Source: Acinetobacter kookii
GTDB taxonomy: Bacteria > Pseudomonadota > Gammaproteobacteria > Pseudomonadales > Moraxellaceae
DNA: 64,000 bases
Direction of reading: 5' to 3'
Assembly: GCF_900096895.1 (NCBI RefSeq)
Contig: NZ_FMYO01000007.1
Span: 89,813-153,812, forward strand
Positions 10,257 to 18,983 of the stretch are shown piece by piece. Each line of letters starts with the position of its first letter. The first letter of the stretch is position 1. Position numbers and translations under genes: made by a program. The notes below the pieces were generated by a model. The model was given only the letters and a program-made list of their open reading frames with translations. It had not been told where the DNA came from and did no database searches.

Positions 10257-10615
10257 AACTAAAATTAGACTCTAATATTCTTGGTTAATCATTACTTAAT
10301 GATTAAAGATCTATTAAACTTCTTGCATAAATCATTTTTTAATCAATCTTTATTAGCAATGAAAATTCCCTCTCTTTTTTAAGGACAGGGTTAGGGAAAG
10401 GTTTCTATGGAAAAAATCCTCATCCTAGCCTTCACCCAATGGGAGAAGGAACTTCCCAATTTAATTTCATTACTTTCTAATGATCATTTTTTGATTTATG
10501 AAAGAGGTCTATTATATGTAATAGTATTAACATAAATTATGTACAATTATAGAGGGTACAAAAAATAAAGTCCCGTTTTTTTTGAAATTTACATATTTCC
10601 CTAAAATATAATAAT
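10257..10615. other. Intergenic gap between capsule sub-clusters
   Basis: No gene. The central part, about 10361-10458, looks like a degenerate intergenic repeat (separate entry). The flanks are AT-rich without recognisable promoter pairs. This is the only gap above 150 bases inside the otherwise tightly packed minus-strand cluster. It sits where the base composition changes. Confidence 0.5.
10361..10458. repeat. Degenerate intergenic repeat with two imperfect hairpins
   Basis: One half reads CCCTCTC, then a T/A run, then GGACAGGGTTAGGG, a near-palindrome. The other half holds CCTTCACCC-AAT-GGGAGAAGG, a nine-base hairpin with one mismatch (about 10429-10449). The composition, rich in CCT/AGG and GAAGG, recalls short intergenic repeats that I remember as common in Acinetobacter genomes; that memory is not a search result. 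It is much less AT-rich than its flanks. Confidence 0.4.
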
Positions 10616-12478
10616 TTAATTCATTGATTTTAAAATATATTTATAATCATCCACATATTGAGCTAATATACTTAATAATTCAGGTATTTGATTTTGATTT
10701 ACACACGTTTTTATATCATTAAAAACATGAGATATTTCATTGTAACTATAGAACTTTTCAAAAGATTTTAAAATCCGTTCATGTTCAGTCTTCTCTACAT
10801 TTTCCTGATCAATCAGCAATTCTTCATACAACTTCTCACCAGGACGAAGTCCAGTAAACTGAATTTCAATATCACCCAGGCCATTTTCATCAACAGGACG
10901 GAAACCGCTTAAACGAATCATCTGTTTGGCCAAATCGACAATTTTTACCGGCTCACCCATATCCAGTAAAAATACGTCACCGCCCGTACCCATGGCCCCT
11001 GCCTGAATCACCAACTGGGCTGCTTCAGGAATGGTCATAAAGTAACGTGTCACTTCCGGATGCGTCACCGTGACCGGTCCGCCTTGTGCAATCTGCTTTT
11101 TAAACAAGGGAACCACGGAACCTGATGAGCCCAATACATTGCCAAAACGCACTATACTGATTTGTGTTTGCGGTTTTGTTGCAGCCAAACCCTGACAGTA
11201 CAGTTCCGCCATCCGTTTAGATGCCCCCATGACATTGGTCGGGCGCACGGCTTTATCGGTGGAAATTAAAACAAAGGTTTCCACACCCTGATTCACCGCC
11301 GCATCAACACTGCGTGCAGTACCAATTGAAGTATTATAAATGCCTTCAAACGGATTGGCTTCTACCAATGGCACATGTTTGTAGGCTGCGGCATGATAGA
11401 CCGTTTGTACCTGATACTCGGCAATAATACGTTCTAATTTGGCCTGATTGGTGACAGAACCCAGAACAGGAACAACCTGGATACCCGAATTTTGCAGCTC
11501 ACGGTCAATCGAATACAGCGCAAACTCTGACATTTCAAACAGAACCAATAGCTTGGGCTGATGTTTGACAATCTGGCGACACAGTTCCGAACCAATCGAG
11601 CCGCCTGCCCCGGTCACCATCACCACCTTATTTTTAATGTTTTTTTCTAGAAGTTCCGGCTTTGGCGGTACAGGGTCACGGCCCAGCAAGTCAATAATAT
11701 CCACCTCACGGATATCGGAAACCTGCACCTGCCCCCCGACCAGTTGGGTCACGCCCGGCAATTCCATGATTTTGACATCAGCCAGCTCAAAGGATTCAAT
11801 CATCTCTTTTTTACGCGCCCGGCTGACCGAGGGCATGGCCAGCAAGATTTCTTCAATATGAAATTTGCCTAATTTACCCAAGGCTTTTTTCGGCGCATAA
11901 ATTTTTAAACCGCTGAGGGACTGACCGTGCAGCGAGGCTTTATCATCAATAAAACAAATCGGCAGATAATCATCAGATCGATGCAAGGCAGCCGCAATCT
12001 GTTGGCCTGCAAGCCCTGCGCCATAAATGGCCACCCGCTTACGGTTCTGTTTTTTGGCAAAAGTGCGCAGCGTGGCATAACGAATCACCGCGCGGCTCCA
12101 CCACATGTAAGAGAACAGCACAAAGCCGTACATGAGTGGAATACTCATGGGAATAAACGCCAAGTTAAGTTTTTTTATGGCATATAAACCCACAATCTGG
12201 ATAAAGGTCGCAATGGATAAACGCAGTAAATAGTCTTCGTTAAAGGAACGGACAATGGCGCTATAAATACCCAATAAGGTAAAAACCAGAACACCAAAAA
12301 CGCCGACATAGACATACCAGAAATCAAACCCCTGCATGACTGCAACGTTTGGCGTTGCCAAACGGATGGCATAGACCAGCCACATGATCACAGGCAAAAC
12401 ACAGATATCCATCGCCACCAACACGATTTGTTTTTGGCGACGCGGCAAAGATGCTAAATATCGGATGATGTCTTTCAC
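10616..12478 (-). CDS. gdr: UDP-GlcNAc 4,6-dehydratase, membrane-bound (Gdr/PglF/WbpM type)
   Basis: First enzyme of UDP-QuiNAc4NAc synthesis: dehydrates UDP-GlcNAc to the 4-keto-6-deoxy sugar. The 620-residue protein has four N-terminal membrane spans (roughly residues 12-130), a first Rossmann domain with YGAGLAGQQIA, and a second SDR domain with VTGAGGSIGSELCRQI. The STDKAVRPTNVMGASKR segment has Met in place of the classical Tyr (MxxxK), as in WbpM-type large dehydratases. The order initiating transferase, acetyltransferase, aminotransferase, dehydratase matches the itrB-qhbA-qhbB-gdr module of Acinetobacter K loci. The last 60 or so codons are markedly more AT-rich than the rest, suggesting a recombination junction. 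Confidence 0.92.
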   Translation of the reverse strand: MKDIIRYLASLPRRQKQIVLVAMDICVLPVIMWLVYAIRLATPNVAVMQGFDFWYVYVGVFGVLVFTLLGIYSAIVRSFNEDYLLRLSIATFIQIVGLYAIKKLNLAFIPMSIPLMYGFVLFSYMWWSRAVIRYATLRTFAKKQNRKRVAIYGAGLAGQQIAAALHRSDDYLPICFIDDKASLHGQSLSGLKIYAPKKALGKLGKFHIEEILLAMPSVSRARKKEMIESFELADVKIMELPGVTQLVGGQVQVSDIREVDIIDLLGRDPVPPKPELLEKNIKNKVVMVTGAGGSIGSELCRQIVKHQPKLLVLFEMSEFALYSIDRELQNSGIQVVPVLGSVTNQAKLERIIAEYQVQTVYHAAAYKHVPLVEANPFEGIYNTSIGTARSVDAAVNQGVETFVLISTDKAVRPTNVMGASKRMAELYCQGLAATKPQTQISIVRFGNVLGSSGSVVPLFKKQIAQGGPVTVTHPEVTRYFMTIPEAAQLVIQAGAMGTGGDVFLLDMGEPVKIVDLAKQMIRLSGFRPVDENGLGDIEIQFTGLRPGEKLYEELLIDQENVEKTEHERILKSFEKFYSYNEISHVFNDIKTCVNQNQIPELLSILAQYVDDYKYILKSMN

Positions 12479-12541
12479 TAAGGGCTCTAAATCGGTAAAA
12501 GTCAGAAAACTGAATGGCGCATATTATACGCCCATTCCGCT

Positions 12542-13711
12542 TTAAATATCTGCCATCACCGTCTGAATTGCAGTCACGGTTTTTTGCATGCTCTGTTCAG
12601 ACAAGGTGGGGTGTACCAGGAACATCAGGCTGCTTTCACCCAAAGCTTGCGCATTGTGCAAACGCTGTTCAGGACGCCAAGGCGTATGCTCAAATGCCTT
12701 TTCCAGATACACTTCCGAACATGAACCACTAAAACACGGCACCCCCAAGGCATTGATTTCCGCCATGATGCGGTCTCGTGACCAGCCTTCAGGCAATGCA
12801 TCACTATTGACTTGCACATAACACTTATAAGCCGCATGCACATAGTCACTTGACGGTTGAGCAACGGTGAAATAGGGACTATTGGCAAAGGCACTTTGAA
12901 TTTTATGCATATTTTCAAGGCGTTTTACTGTCCATTCCGGCATCTGTTTCAGCTGGAGTCGTCCAATCACTGCCTGCATTTCCATCATGCGCCAGTTGGT
13001 GCCAAAGGAGTCATGCAGCCAGCGGAATCCTGGCGGATGCTGCGTGTTGTAGACACTGTCAAAGTTCTTGCCGTGGTCTTTATAGGACCACATTTTTTTC
13101 CAAAGTGTTTCATCATTGGTGGTGACCATGCCACCTTCACCGCCCGTGGTCATGATCTTGTCCTGACAGAAGGACCATGCGCCAATATGACCGATGGAAC
13201 CGGCAGATTTTCCTTTATACATTGCACCATGCGCCTGGGCGCAGTCTTCAATTACATAGAGGCCTTTTTCCTCGGCCAATTGCATGATCGGGTCCATATC
13301 GCACATCCAGCCGGCCAGATGTACGCAGATAATTGCTTTAGTATTTGGTGTAAGTACCGCTTCAATGCTACGGCGTGAAATGTTTTGCGAGTCCAGTTCA
13401 ACATCGGCAAAAACCGGATTGGCCCCGGCTGTCACAATTGAACTTGCAGATGCCAGGAAAGTACGTGAGGTGACAATCACATCATCACCCTGACCAATGC
13501 CCAGTGCTTTTAAAGCCAGATCCAGCGCTACGGTGCCATTCGCCACAGCCACGGCATAATCCGTTCCGGCAAATTGTGCAAATTCCTTCTCAAATTCACG
13601 ACATTCCTGACCGGTCCAGTAATTCACTTTATTGGACAAAAGGACTTTTGAAACCGCATCTGCCTCTGCTTGCGTGAAACTTGGCCACGGCTCAAATGCA
13701 CTGTTTAACAT
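12542..13711 (-). CDS. qhbB: PLP-dependent sugar aminotransferase (DegT/DnrJ/EryC1; PglE/QhbB-like)
   Basis: Transfers an amino group to C4 of UDP-4-keto-6-deoxy-GlcNAc, giving the 4-amino sugar that is then acetylated. A 389-residue aspartate-aminotransferase fold of normal length. YAVAVANGTVALDLALKALG is the cofactor/substrate region, VIEDCAQAHGA carries the PLP-ring aspartate, and WSFCQDKIMTTGGEGG contains the Schiff-base lysine. It sits between the acetyltransferase and the dehydratase of the same pathway. The symbol follows the Acinetobacter K-locus convention by context. Confidence 0.88.
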   Translation of the reverse strand: MLNSAFEPWPSFTQAEADAVSKVLLSNKVNYWTGQECREFEKEFAQFAGTDYAVAVANGTVALDLALKALGIGQGDDVIVTSRTFLASASSIVTAGANPVFADVELDSQNISRRSIEAVLTPNTKAIICVHLAGWMCDMDPIMQLAEEKGLYVIEDCAQAHGAMYKGKSAGSIGHIGAWSFCQDKIMTTGGEGGMVTTNDETLWKKMWSYKDHGKNFDSVYNTQHPPGFRWLHDSFGTNWRMMEMQAVIGRLQLKQMPEWTVKRLENMHKIQSAFANSPYFTVAQPSSDYVHAAYKCYVQVNSDALPEGWSRDRIMAEINALGVPCFSGSCSEVYLEKAFEHTPWRPEQRLHNAQALGESSLMFLVHPTLSEQSMQKTVTAIQTVMADI

Positions 13712-13733
13712 GGAATTTTCCTAGCTTTAAATT

Positions 13734-14390
13734 CTATCTGGATTCAACGATACGTGCCGGATTACCCACCACGGTAACGCCAGCCGGTACACTTTTGGTC
13801 ACCACGGCGCCCATACCAACAATCGCACCACGACCGATAACCAGAGGTTGTTCAGGTGTGCCCTGCTTGATCATGGCACCCGCACCAATGTAGGCGTGGT
13901 CTTGAATATGAATATTGCCGTTGCATTTTACCCCTGGCGCAAAGGTAACGAAATCCCCAATCACGCAATCATGCTCGACATAGCTGTATAAATTGGCGTG
14001 GAAGCATTTTCCAATTTTAATATTCGAGGTAATAGTCACAAATGGACTCAGGGCTGCACCAGCTGCAATCTGGGCATCATCCATCAGCACCACATTATCT
14101 GCCATAACTGACCAGAGCTGAATACCATCCGCTTCCAGGCGATTGGCGATTTTTTCACGCACCTGGCTATTGGCAATGGCAATCAGCACCTGTTTCTGCG
14201 CAGCAGGTTCAGCCAGAAAGCTGGCATAGTTCATGGCACGATGAGCATTGACCGTGGTGATGGCAGTCTGTGCATCATCAATAAACACAATTTCAGATGG
14301 GTCCTGTTCACGGGCCAGTTGCTGCCGCGCCACCGGCATCAGGCTACGCCCACAGCCCGAAGCCCCATATATGGCATAGAGTTTAGTCAT
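13734..14390 (-). CDS. qhbA: UDP-4-amino-sugar N-acetyltransferase (PglD/QhbA-like)
   Basis: A 218-residue PglD-type acyltransferase: a short N-terminal Rossmann-like domain (YAIYGASGCGRSL, residues 5-17) binds the UDP-sugar. A C-terminal left-handed beta-helix (from about residue 105, hexapeptide repeats such as IGKCFHANLYSYVEHDCVIGD) binds acetyl-CoA. HDCVIGD holds the His seen in PglD active sites. Product is expected to be UDP-QuiNAc4NAc. Some Acinetobacter homologues transfer 3-hydroxybutyryl instead of acetyl, and the sequence alone does not settle this. Its start overlaps the initiating transferase by eight bases. Confidence 0.88.
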   Translation of the reverse strand: MTKLYAIYGASGCGRSLMPVARQQLAREQDPSEIVFIDDAQTAITTVNAHRAMNYASFLAEPAAQKQVLIAIANSQVREKIANRLEADGIQLWSVMADNVVLMDDAQIAAGAALSPFVTITSNIKIGKCFHANLYSYVEHDCVIGDFVTFAPGVKCNGNIHIQDHAYIGAGAMIKQGTPEQPLVIGRGAIVGMGAVVTKSVPAGVTVVGNPARIVESR

Positions 14391-14991
14391 TTTTCTGTTC
14401 CCGTGTGCCGGTAAATTTTGTCATGGTTGCCTCGCCTTCGGCACTGATGTCATCCTTGGCCAGCACTTTTTTTACGGTTTTCAGCATAATTTTAAAGTCC
14501 AGCCACAGCGACTGATTTTCCACATACCAGGTATCCAGCTTGAATTTTTCTTCCCAGCTGATGGCATTACGCCCATTCACCTGTGCATGTCCGGTCATGC
14601 CGGGACGCACATTATGGCGCTTGGCCTGCTGGCTATTGTATAAAGGCAGATATTCCATTAACAGTGGCCGTGGTCCAACGATACTCATCTCACCTTTAAT
14701 TACATTCCACAGTTCCGGCATTTCATCCAGACTGCTTGAACGCAGCATTTGACCAAAGGGCGTTAAACGTTCACTGTCGGGTAATGGATTTCCGTTTTCA
14801 TCCACTGCATCTTTCATGCTGCGAAACTTGATCATTTCAAAGGGTTTGCCATGCAGACCCGGACGCACCTGGCGGAACAGGACCGGTGAGCCTAAGTTTT
14901 TACGCACCTTATAGGCCACAAAAAAATAGACTGGAGACAGCAGCAGCAAGGCCGTCGAAGCAATCACCACATCCAGAACACGCTTTAACAT
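14383..14991 (-). CDS. itrB: Initiating phosphoglycosyl transferase (PglC/ItrB-like)
   Basis: Transfers a sugar phosphate, most likely QuiNAc4NAc-1-P, to undecaprenyl phosphate and so starts each repeat unit. At 202 residues it is the short monotopic form. One N-terminal re-entrant hydrophobic helix (residues about 4-24, ending at a Ser-Pro) is followed by FEMIKFRSM, the catalytic pair in SSLDEMPELWNV, and MSIVGPRPLL. It is followed directly by qhbA, qhbB and gdr, which make its substrate. That is the basis for preferring ItrB (QuiNAc4NAc) over ItrA-type specificity. Confidence 0.9.
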   Translation of the reverse strand: MLKRVLDVVIASTALLLLSPVYFFVAYKVRKNLGSPVLFRQVRPGLHGKPFEMIKFRSMKDAVDENGNPLPDSERLTPFGQMLRSSSLDEMPELWNVIKGEMSIVGPRPLLMEYLPLYNSQQAKRHNVRPGMTGHAQVNGRNAISWEEKFKLDTWYVENQSLWLDFKIMLKTVKKVLAKDDISAEGEATMTKFTGTREQKND

Positions 14992-15012
14992 TCATTTCAC
15001 TCATTATATATA

Positions 15013-15552
15013 TTAAAGATCAGTCCAACGTCTATTCACTAATCCACCCGGATTGTTCATATGCAACACTTTTGCATAATTGCCCGCAGCGGTGGCACCT
15101 TCTGGAATATCCTTGGTGACGACACTGCCCGCGCCAATCGTTGCATTGGAGCCAATTTTAACATGGTTCACAATACAGACCTGAGGACCGATATAAACAT
15201 TATCGCCGATTTCGGCAGCCTGACGCCCCCCATTCGCACCAATGGTGCTAAATTGCGACAAATTTACATTATTCCCAATGACGGTTGAAGGATTGACTAC
15301 CAATGGCCCACCATGACCGATATACAAGCCATAGCCAATCTTTGTGGTGATGTGAATATCAATGCCGTATTGCTTTTTCTTGTAATAATAAATGGGATAG
15401 GCAAATTTTGCCCAAATGGATTTTGCGCTGGCGAGTCGCAACCAGACTGAAAAGTTAAAACCACGATTAAACAAATAGTTTTTTAAAAAGAGTTTAAAGC
15501 TGATCTTTCCAGTATAGCGATACAAGTCACTTTTAATGTATTTCACGATCAT
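15013..15552 (-). CDS. Serine-acetyltransferase-like O-acetyltransferase
   Basis: A 179-residue hexapeptide-repeat protein. The left-handed beta-helix runs from about residue 68 to 165 (IGYGLYIGHGGPLVV, IGDNVYIGPQVCIVNHVKIG, IGAGSVVTKDIPEG), with the GHGG motif usual in CysE-like sugar or serine acetyltransferases. It lacks the long N-terminal helical domain of true CysE and lies in a capsule operon, so sugar O-acetylation is the more likely role. Which residue it acetylates is unknown. Confidence 0.75.
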   Translation of the reverse strand: MIVKYIKSDLYRYTGKISFKLFLKNYLFNRGFNFSVWLRLASAKSIWAKFAYPIYYYKKKQYGIDIHITTKIGYGLYIGHGGPLVVNPSTVIGNNVNLSQFSTIGANGGRQAAEIGDNVYIGPQVCIVNHVKIGSNATIGAGSVVTKDIPEGATAAGNYAKVLHMNNPGGLVNRRWTDL

Positions 15553-15598
15553 AAGACCATCTCTGAATTATTTATCCTGTCCACCCGATTCATCTCGG

Positions 15599-16747
15599 TC
15601 ATGGCTTAGCAATGATCTGCATTTCTGTCAGCATATGTCGGTTTACTTGATGCACATCATATTTATTGAGTGCCATTTCACGGGAACGCTGTCCCATATA
15701 GGCAATCAGCTGGGGATCTTCAATAAAGTACTGCATGCTCTGCACCAGATCTTCGACCGATTTGACCGCCACCAGATAGCCATTTACGCCATTGCTCACC
15801 GTTTCACGGCAGCCCGGGGCATCGGTGGTAATAATGGCTCGACCCATCGCCATGGCCTCCAGGACCGTACGCGGGGTTCCTTCCCGGTAAGAAGGCAATA
15901 CATAGACCGAACTTGCCGCGATGGCCGGACGTACATCACTCAGTTTACCCCAAAACTTGAGGGTATGATCCGCTACCCAGCGATCCAGCTCGGCTTGTGA
16001 AATTGCAGAAGGATTGTCATCAATCCAGCCGACCAGATGAAATTCCGTTTCAGGATATTGCGCTTTGACAATGCGTGCCGCTTCGGCATATTCACGCACG
16101 CCTTTATCACCGAGCAATCGGGCAATCAGCAAGAAAGAAGCTTTCACCTGCCCGTCTTCATTGAGCGGTAAAGGCATGAGCTCAAAATCCTGCACATTCA
16201 CCCCTGAACCATTGACCACCACAGTCGGCTTGCTTGAATCAAGCAAATGCATCTGCTGGAACAGCTTTAAATCATCCGGATTCTGGAAAAACACTTTATG
16301 GGCATGTTTCAGTGCCTGGGCATACAAGCCATGCACCAGTTTTTGAAAAAAACTGCGTTTGCCCGATTCTATATTTTGAAAGGCATAACCCAGTCCGGTG
16401 ATTAAGGCAAAACGCTGCGGCACCCGAGCCAGCCATGCCGCCAAAGTGCCATAAATCACCGGTTTAATGGTATAGCTCAGCACCATATCCGGCTGAATCT
16501 GGCGGATCATCTGATACAGGGTTTGCAGCAGCTTAAGATCGGCCAATGGATTGGTGCCTGCGCGCTGCATGGGGATGCCATGCACCTGATAGCCCAACTG
16601 CTGCAACTGCTTTAATTCATCGGGAAAATCCGTCAGGTCCGGTGCAAACACATGAATTTCATAACCCTGAGCATGAATCGCTTCCAACAGTTTACCCCTA
16701 AAGTTCAGGGCTGAAGGCAGATAGCTACAAATCATCAAAAACTTCAT
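15599..16747 (-). CDS. GT4 glycosyltransferase (PglA-like)
   Basis: A GT-B enzyme of about 382 residues starting at the ATG overlapping the previous stop (ATGA at 16747-16744). The N-terminal domain begins MKFLMICSYLPSALNFRGKL. The C-terminal donor domain contains LIARLLGDKGVREYAEAA and the retaining-GT4 motif REGTPRTVLEAMAMG (E-x7-E). It resembles enzymes that add the second sugar to lipid-linked diNAcBac or QuiNAc4NAc, which would suit the neighbouring initiating transferase. Donor not determined. Confidence 0.85.
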   Translation of the reverse strand: MKFLMICSYLPSALNFRGKLLEAIHAQGYEIHVFAPDLTDFPDELKQLQQLGYQVHGIPMQRAGTNPLADLKLLQTLYQMIRQIQPDMVLSYTIKPVIYGTLAAWLARVPQRFALITGLGYAFQNIESGKRSFFQKLVHGLYAQALKHAHKVFFQNPDDLKLFQQMHLLDSSKPTVVVNGSGVNVQDFELMPLPLNEDGQVKASFLLIARLLGDKGVREYAEAARIVKAQYPETEFHLVGWIDDNPSAISQAELDRWVADHTLKFWGKLSDVRPAIAASSVYVLPSYREGTPRTVLEAMAMGRAIITTDAPGCRETVSNGVNGYLVAVKSVEDLVQSMQYFIEDPQLIAYMGQRSREMALNKYDVHQVNRHMLTEMQIIAKP

Positions 16748-17844
16748 GCACCTTGTCTCCACATGTCCAGATACTGCTGACTCACGCTTTCAATACTAAA
16801 ATGTTGTTCCACCCGTGCACGGCTGGCTTGTTTCAACTGTAATTTTTCCGCCTGGCTGGAATGGACATAATCCAAAATGGCATTGGCCAACGCCTCCGGA
16901 TCACGTGGCGGCACAATGGCACCCAGCTCATCAACTATATATTTAGCATCGCCGACATCGGTACTGATACAGGGCAGACCGGATGCCATCGCTTCGACCA
17001 GCACATTGGGAAAGCCTTCGGTAATCGAGGTCATCAAAAAGGCATCCACCGACTGATAAAATGCCGGCATGTCGGAAACCTGATCGAGCAGATGCACTTT
17101 GTTTTTATCTAACCCGAATTGTTCAAACAGGGCTTTGACTTCGGGATTCTCTAAGCTTGCCCCACTGCCGGCAATTTTAAAAATAATCGGCTGATCTTTT
17201 AGTTTTGCAAGGGTCGTAAATAAATACGGATAACCTTTTGCCGTATGATAACGTCCGGCAAAACCAATGCTGATCGGTTGATGCAGTTCAGGATTGGGCT
17301 GGAACTTGTCCAGAAACACGCCATTGGCAATCACCTGAGCATTGCTATTTTTCAGGCCAAAGCGTTGATGCTGTTGCAAGGATGAATGCGCGCAATAAAT
17401 CACGCCTTGGGGCTGCGCAGCCAGAACTTTACTCATGACCAGGGCGACTTTGGTACTCAGTGATTCTTCTTTGGGAGAGGCCAGCGAATGATGAATGCCC
17501 CAAAAAATCTCGGGTTTGGGGCTGAGACCAATGCAACTTAAACTGGTCAATACATTGGCATGGTACATCCAGCACTGCACCGTTTTTGGCGCAATCGACT
17601 TAAGCAAATGCCGCAGCTTAGCAATCGTCCCCAGTGTATTCAGCCCATTCCAGCCCAATGCATAATAGGATTGGCATTGCACCAGGGTTTCGGCATACAC
17701 TTTTGATGTTTTCATCAGTGCGATAATCACATGCGCATACTGGTCGCGGGTCTGCTGAATCAGGCGTGCCAGCATCATTTCGGCCCCGCCCACTCCGGCA
17801 AAGTTGGTAATCACATGTACCATGACTGGTTTCGGCTGATTCAT
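16744..17844 (-). CDS. GT4 glycosyltransferase
   Basis: A 366-residue GT-B enzyme. The N-terminal domain opens with HVITNFAGVGGAEMMLARLI, the glycine-rich acceptor loop typical of GT4. The donor domain has IGFAGRYHTAKGYPYL and ITEGFPNVLVEAMASG with the E-x7-E pair. It overlaps both flanking glycosyltransferase genes by four bases (ATGA), so the three are translated as a coupled set. It should add one repeat-unit sugar with retention of configuration. Donor and acceptor cannot be deduced from the sequence. Confidence 0.85.
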   Translation of the reverse strand: MNQPKPVMVHVITNFAGVGGAEMMLARLIQQTRDQYAHVIIALMKTSKVYAETLVQCQSYYALGWNGLNTLGTIAKLRHLLKSIAPKTVQCWMYHANVLTSLSCIGLSPKPEIFWGIHHSLASPKEESLSTKVALVMSKVLAAQPQGVIYCAHSSLQQHQRFGLKNSNAQVIANGVFLDKFQPNPELHQPISIGFAGRYHTAKGYPYLFTTLAKLKDQPIIFKIAGSGASLENPEVKALFEQFGLDKNKVHLLDQVSDMPAFYQSVDAFLMTSITEGFPNVLVEAMASGLPCISTDVGDAKYIVDELGAIVPPRDPEALANAILDYVHSSQAEKLQLKQASRARVEQHFSIESVSQQYLDMWRQGA

Positions 17845-18959
17845 GCGGAGGGCTCCATCAGCTGCAGATAGCGCTGTTGCACGGTACGTTTATGGAATTG
17901 CAGACAATGTGCAGCTAATTCAGTGTCATCATACGTGACATATTCACCGAAAATTGCCTGTTGCATTGCCGCAGTCATGCCCGCCTGATCATTACATTCC
18001 ACCAGCAAGCCAAATTTAGCATCCGCCAAAATTTCCTTTGGACCGCTCGGGCAATTGGTGCTCACCACTTTAATTTTCGAGGCCAAAGCCTGAATCAGCA
18101 CCCCGGGCAAGCCTTCCCAATTAGAACTCAAGACAAACAGTTCCGCATATTTAAAATAGGCATAGGGATTAGGATCAAAGCCGGGCAGGTCGACCACAAC
18201 GCTTAGGCTTAAGTCATGAATCAATTGCTCTAGTTCACCGCGTAATTCCCCTTCTCCCAGAATAATCAAGCGGGTTTTCGGGTGCTGTTGATACAAGGCA
18301 TGGAAAGAACGAATCAAAAAACCAAAATTTTTTGCTTCGGTTAAACGCCCGACTGCCAGAATGACTTTATGTTCTGGCTGAAAGAAACGATGCTCAACCG
18401 CGACCTGCAATTTTTCAGCATAGGTCTCGTCAATCACCGGGTTATAAATGGTGACTAAATTGTTCTTGGAATAGGCATAATATTCACGAAAATCATCCAG
18501 CACGCCATTGGACACACAGACCACCTGACTGGCAGTTGGATAGGTCATTTTGACCAGGGTTTTCAGCAGCCACTTTGCCAAGCCCTGCAATTTCAAATTT
18601 TTTGAAGGGGTGGAAACCTCGCGTAAAATCAACCGGACCTGACTTTTGGCTAAACGTCTGGCCAGGGCAGCAATGATATTCGTATGGGTCTGGGTCGCCA
18701 CCAGCACATCATAATCCACCGCCTGCAACAGTTTTTTCAGTGGGAAAATGGCATTGGCAACACGGCCACAGTTTAAATCAATCAATTGAATCTGCGGATC
18801 AACCTCGGGCAGGAGTTTACCTTTTACTCCGCTGATGTCACAGACCACCACATCCACTTTGCGTCCCTGCTGGACCAGGTTGTTGGCCAACTGAATCACG
18901 GTACGTTCTGCCCCACCACCCCCTAAGCTCGGCAAAAAAAACATGATTTTATTGAGCAT
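17841..18959 (-). CDS. GT4 glycosyltransferase with E-x7-Q motif
   Basis: A 372-residue GT-B enzyme with the N-terminal LPSLGGGGAERTVIQLANNL loop and donor-domain segments ILAVGRLTEAKNFGFLIRSF and NWEGLPGVLIQALASK. In that last block the second acidic residue of the E-x7-E motif is Gln. The same substitution occurs in several polysaccharide GT4 enzymes, so it is not evidence for inactivity. It lies first of the three consecutive GT4 genes in transcription order and overlaps the next by ATGA. Donor sugar unknown; with tviB/tviC upstream, GalNAcA or GlcNAcA is possible. Confidence 0.85.
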   Translation of the reverse strand: MLNKIMFFLPSLGGGGAERTVIQLANNLVQQGRKVDVVVCDISGVKGKLLPEVDPQIQLIDLNCGRVANAIFPLKKLLQAVDYDVLVATQTHTNIIAALARRLAKSQVRLILREVSTPSKNLKLQGLAKWLLKTLVKMTYPTASQVVCVSNGVLDDFREYYAYSKNNLVTIYNPVIDETYAEKLQVAVEHRFFQPEHKVILAVGRLTEAKNFGFLIRSFHALYQQHPKTRLIILGEGELRGELEQLIHDLSLSVVVDLPGFDPNPYAYFKYAELFVLSSNWEGLPGVLIQALASKIKVVSTNCPSGPKEILADAKFGLLVECNDQAGMTAAMQQAIFGEYVTYDDTELAAHCLQFHKRTVQQRYLQLMEPSA

Positions 18960-18983
18960 AACAATACCTAAAAATGGAAGAAA

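Noticed and set aside
12857..13378. Long open frame (173 codons) on the plus strand inside the aminotransferase gene
   Set aside because: It is exactly antisense to a well-conserved aminotransferase and has no recognisable protein features.
15536..16000. Open frame of 154 codons on the plus strand across the PglA-like gene
   Set aside because: Antisense shadow of a conserved GT4 domain without a ribosome site or motif.
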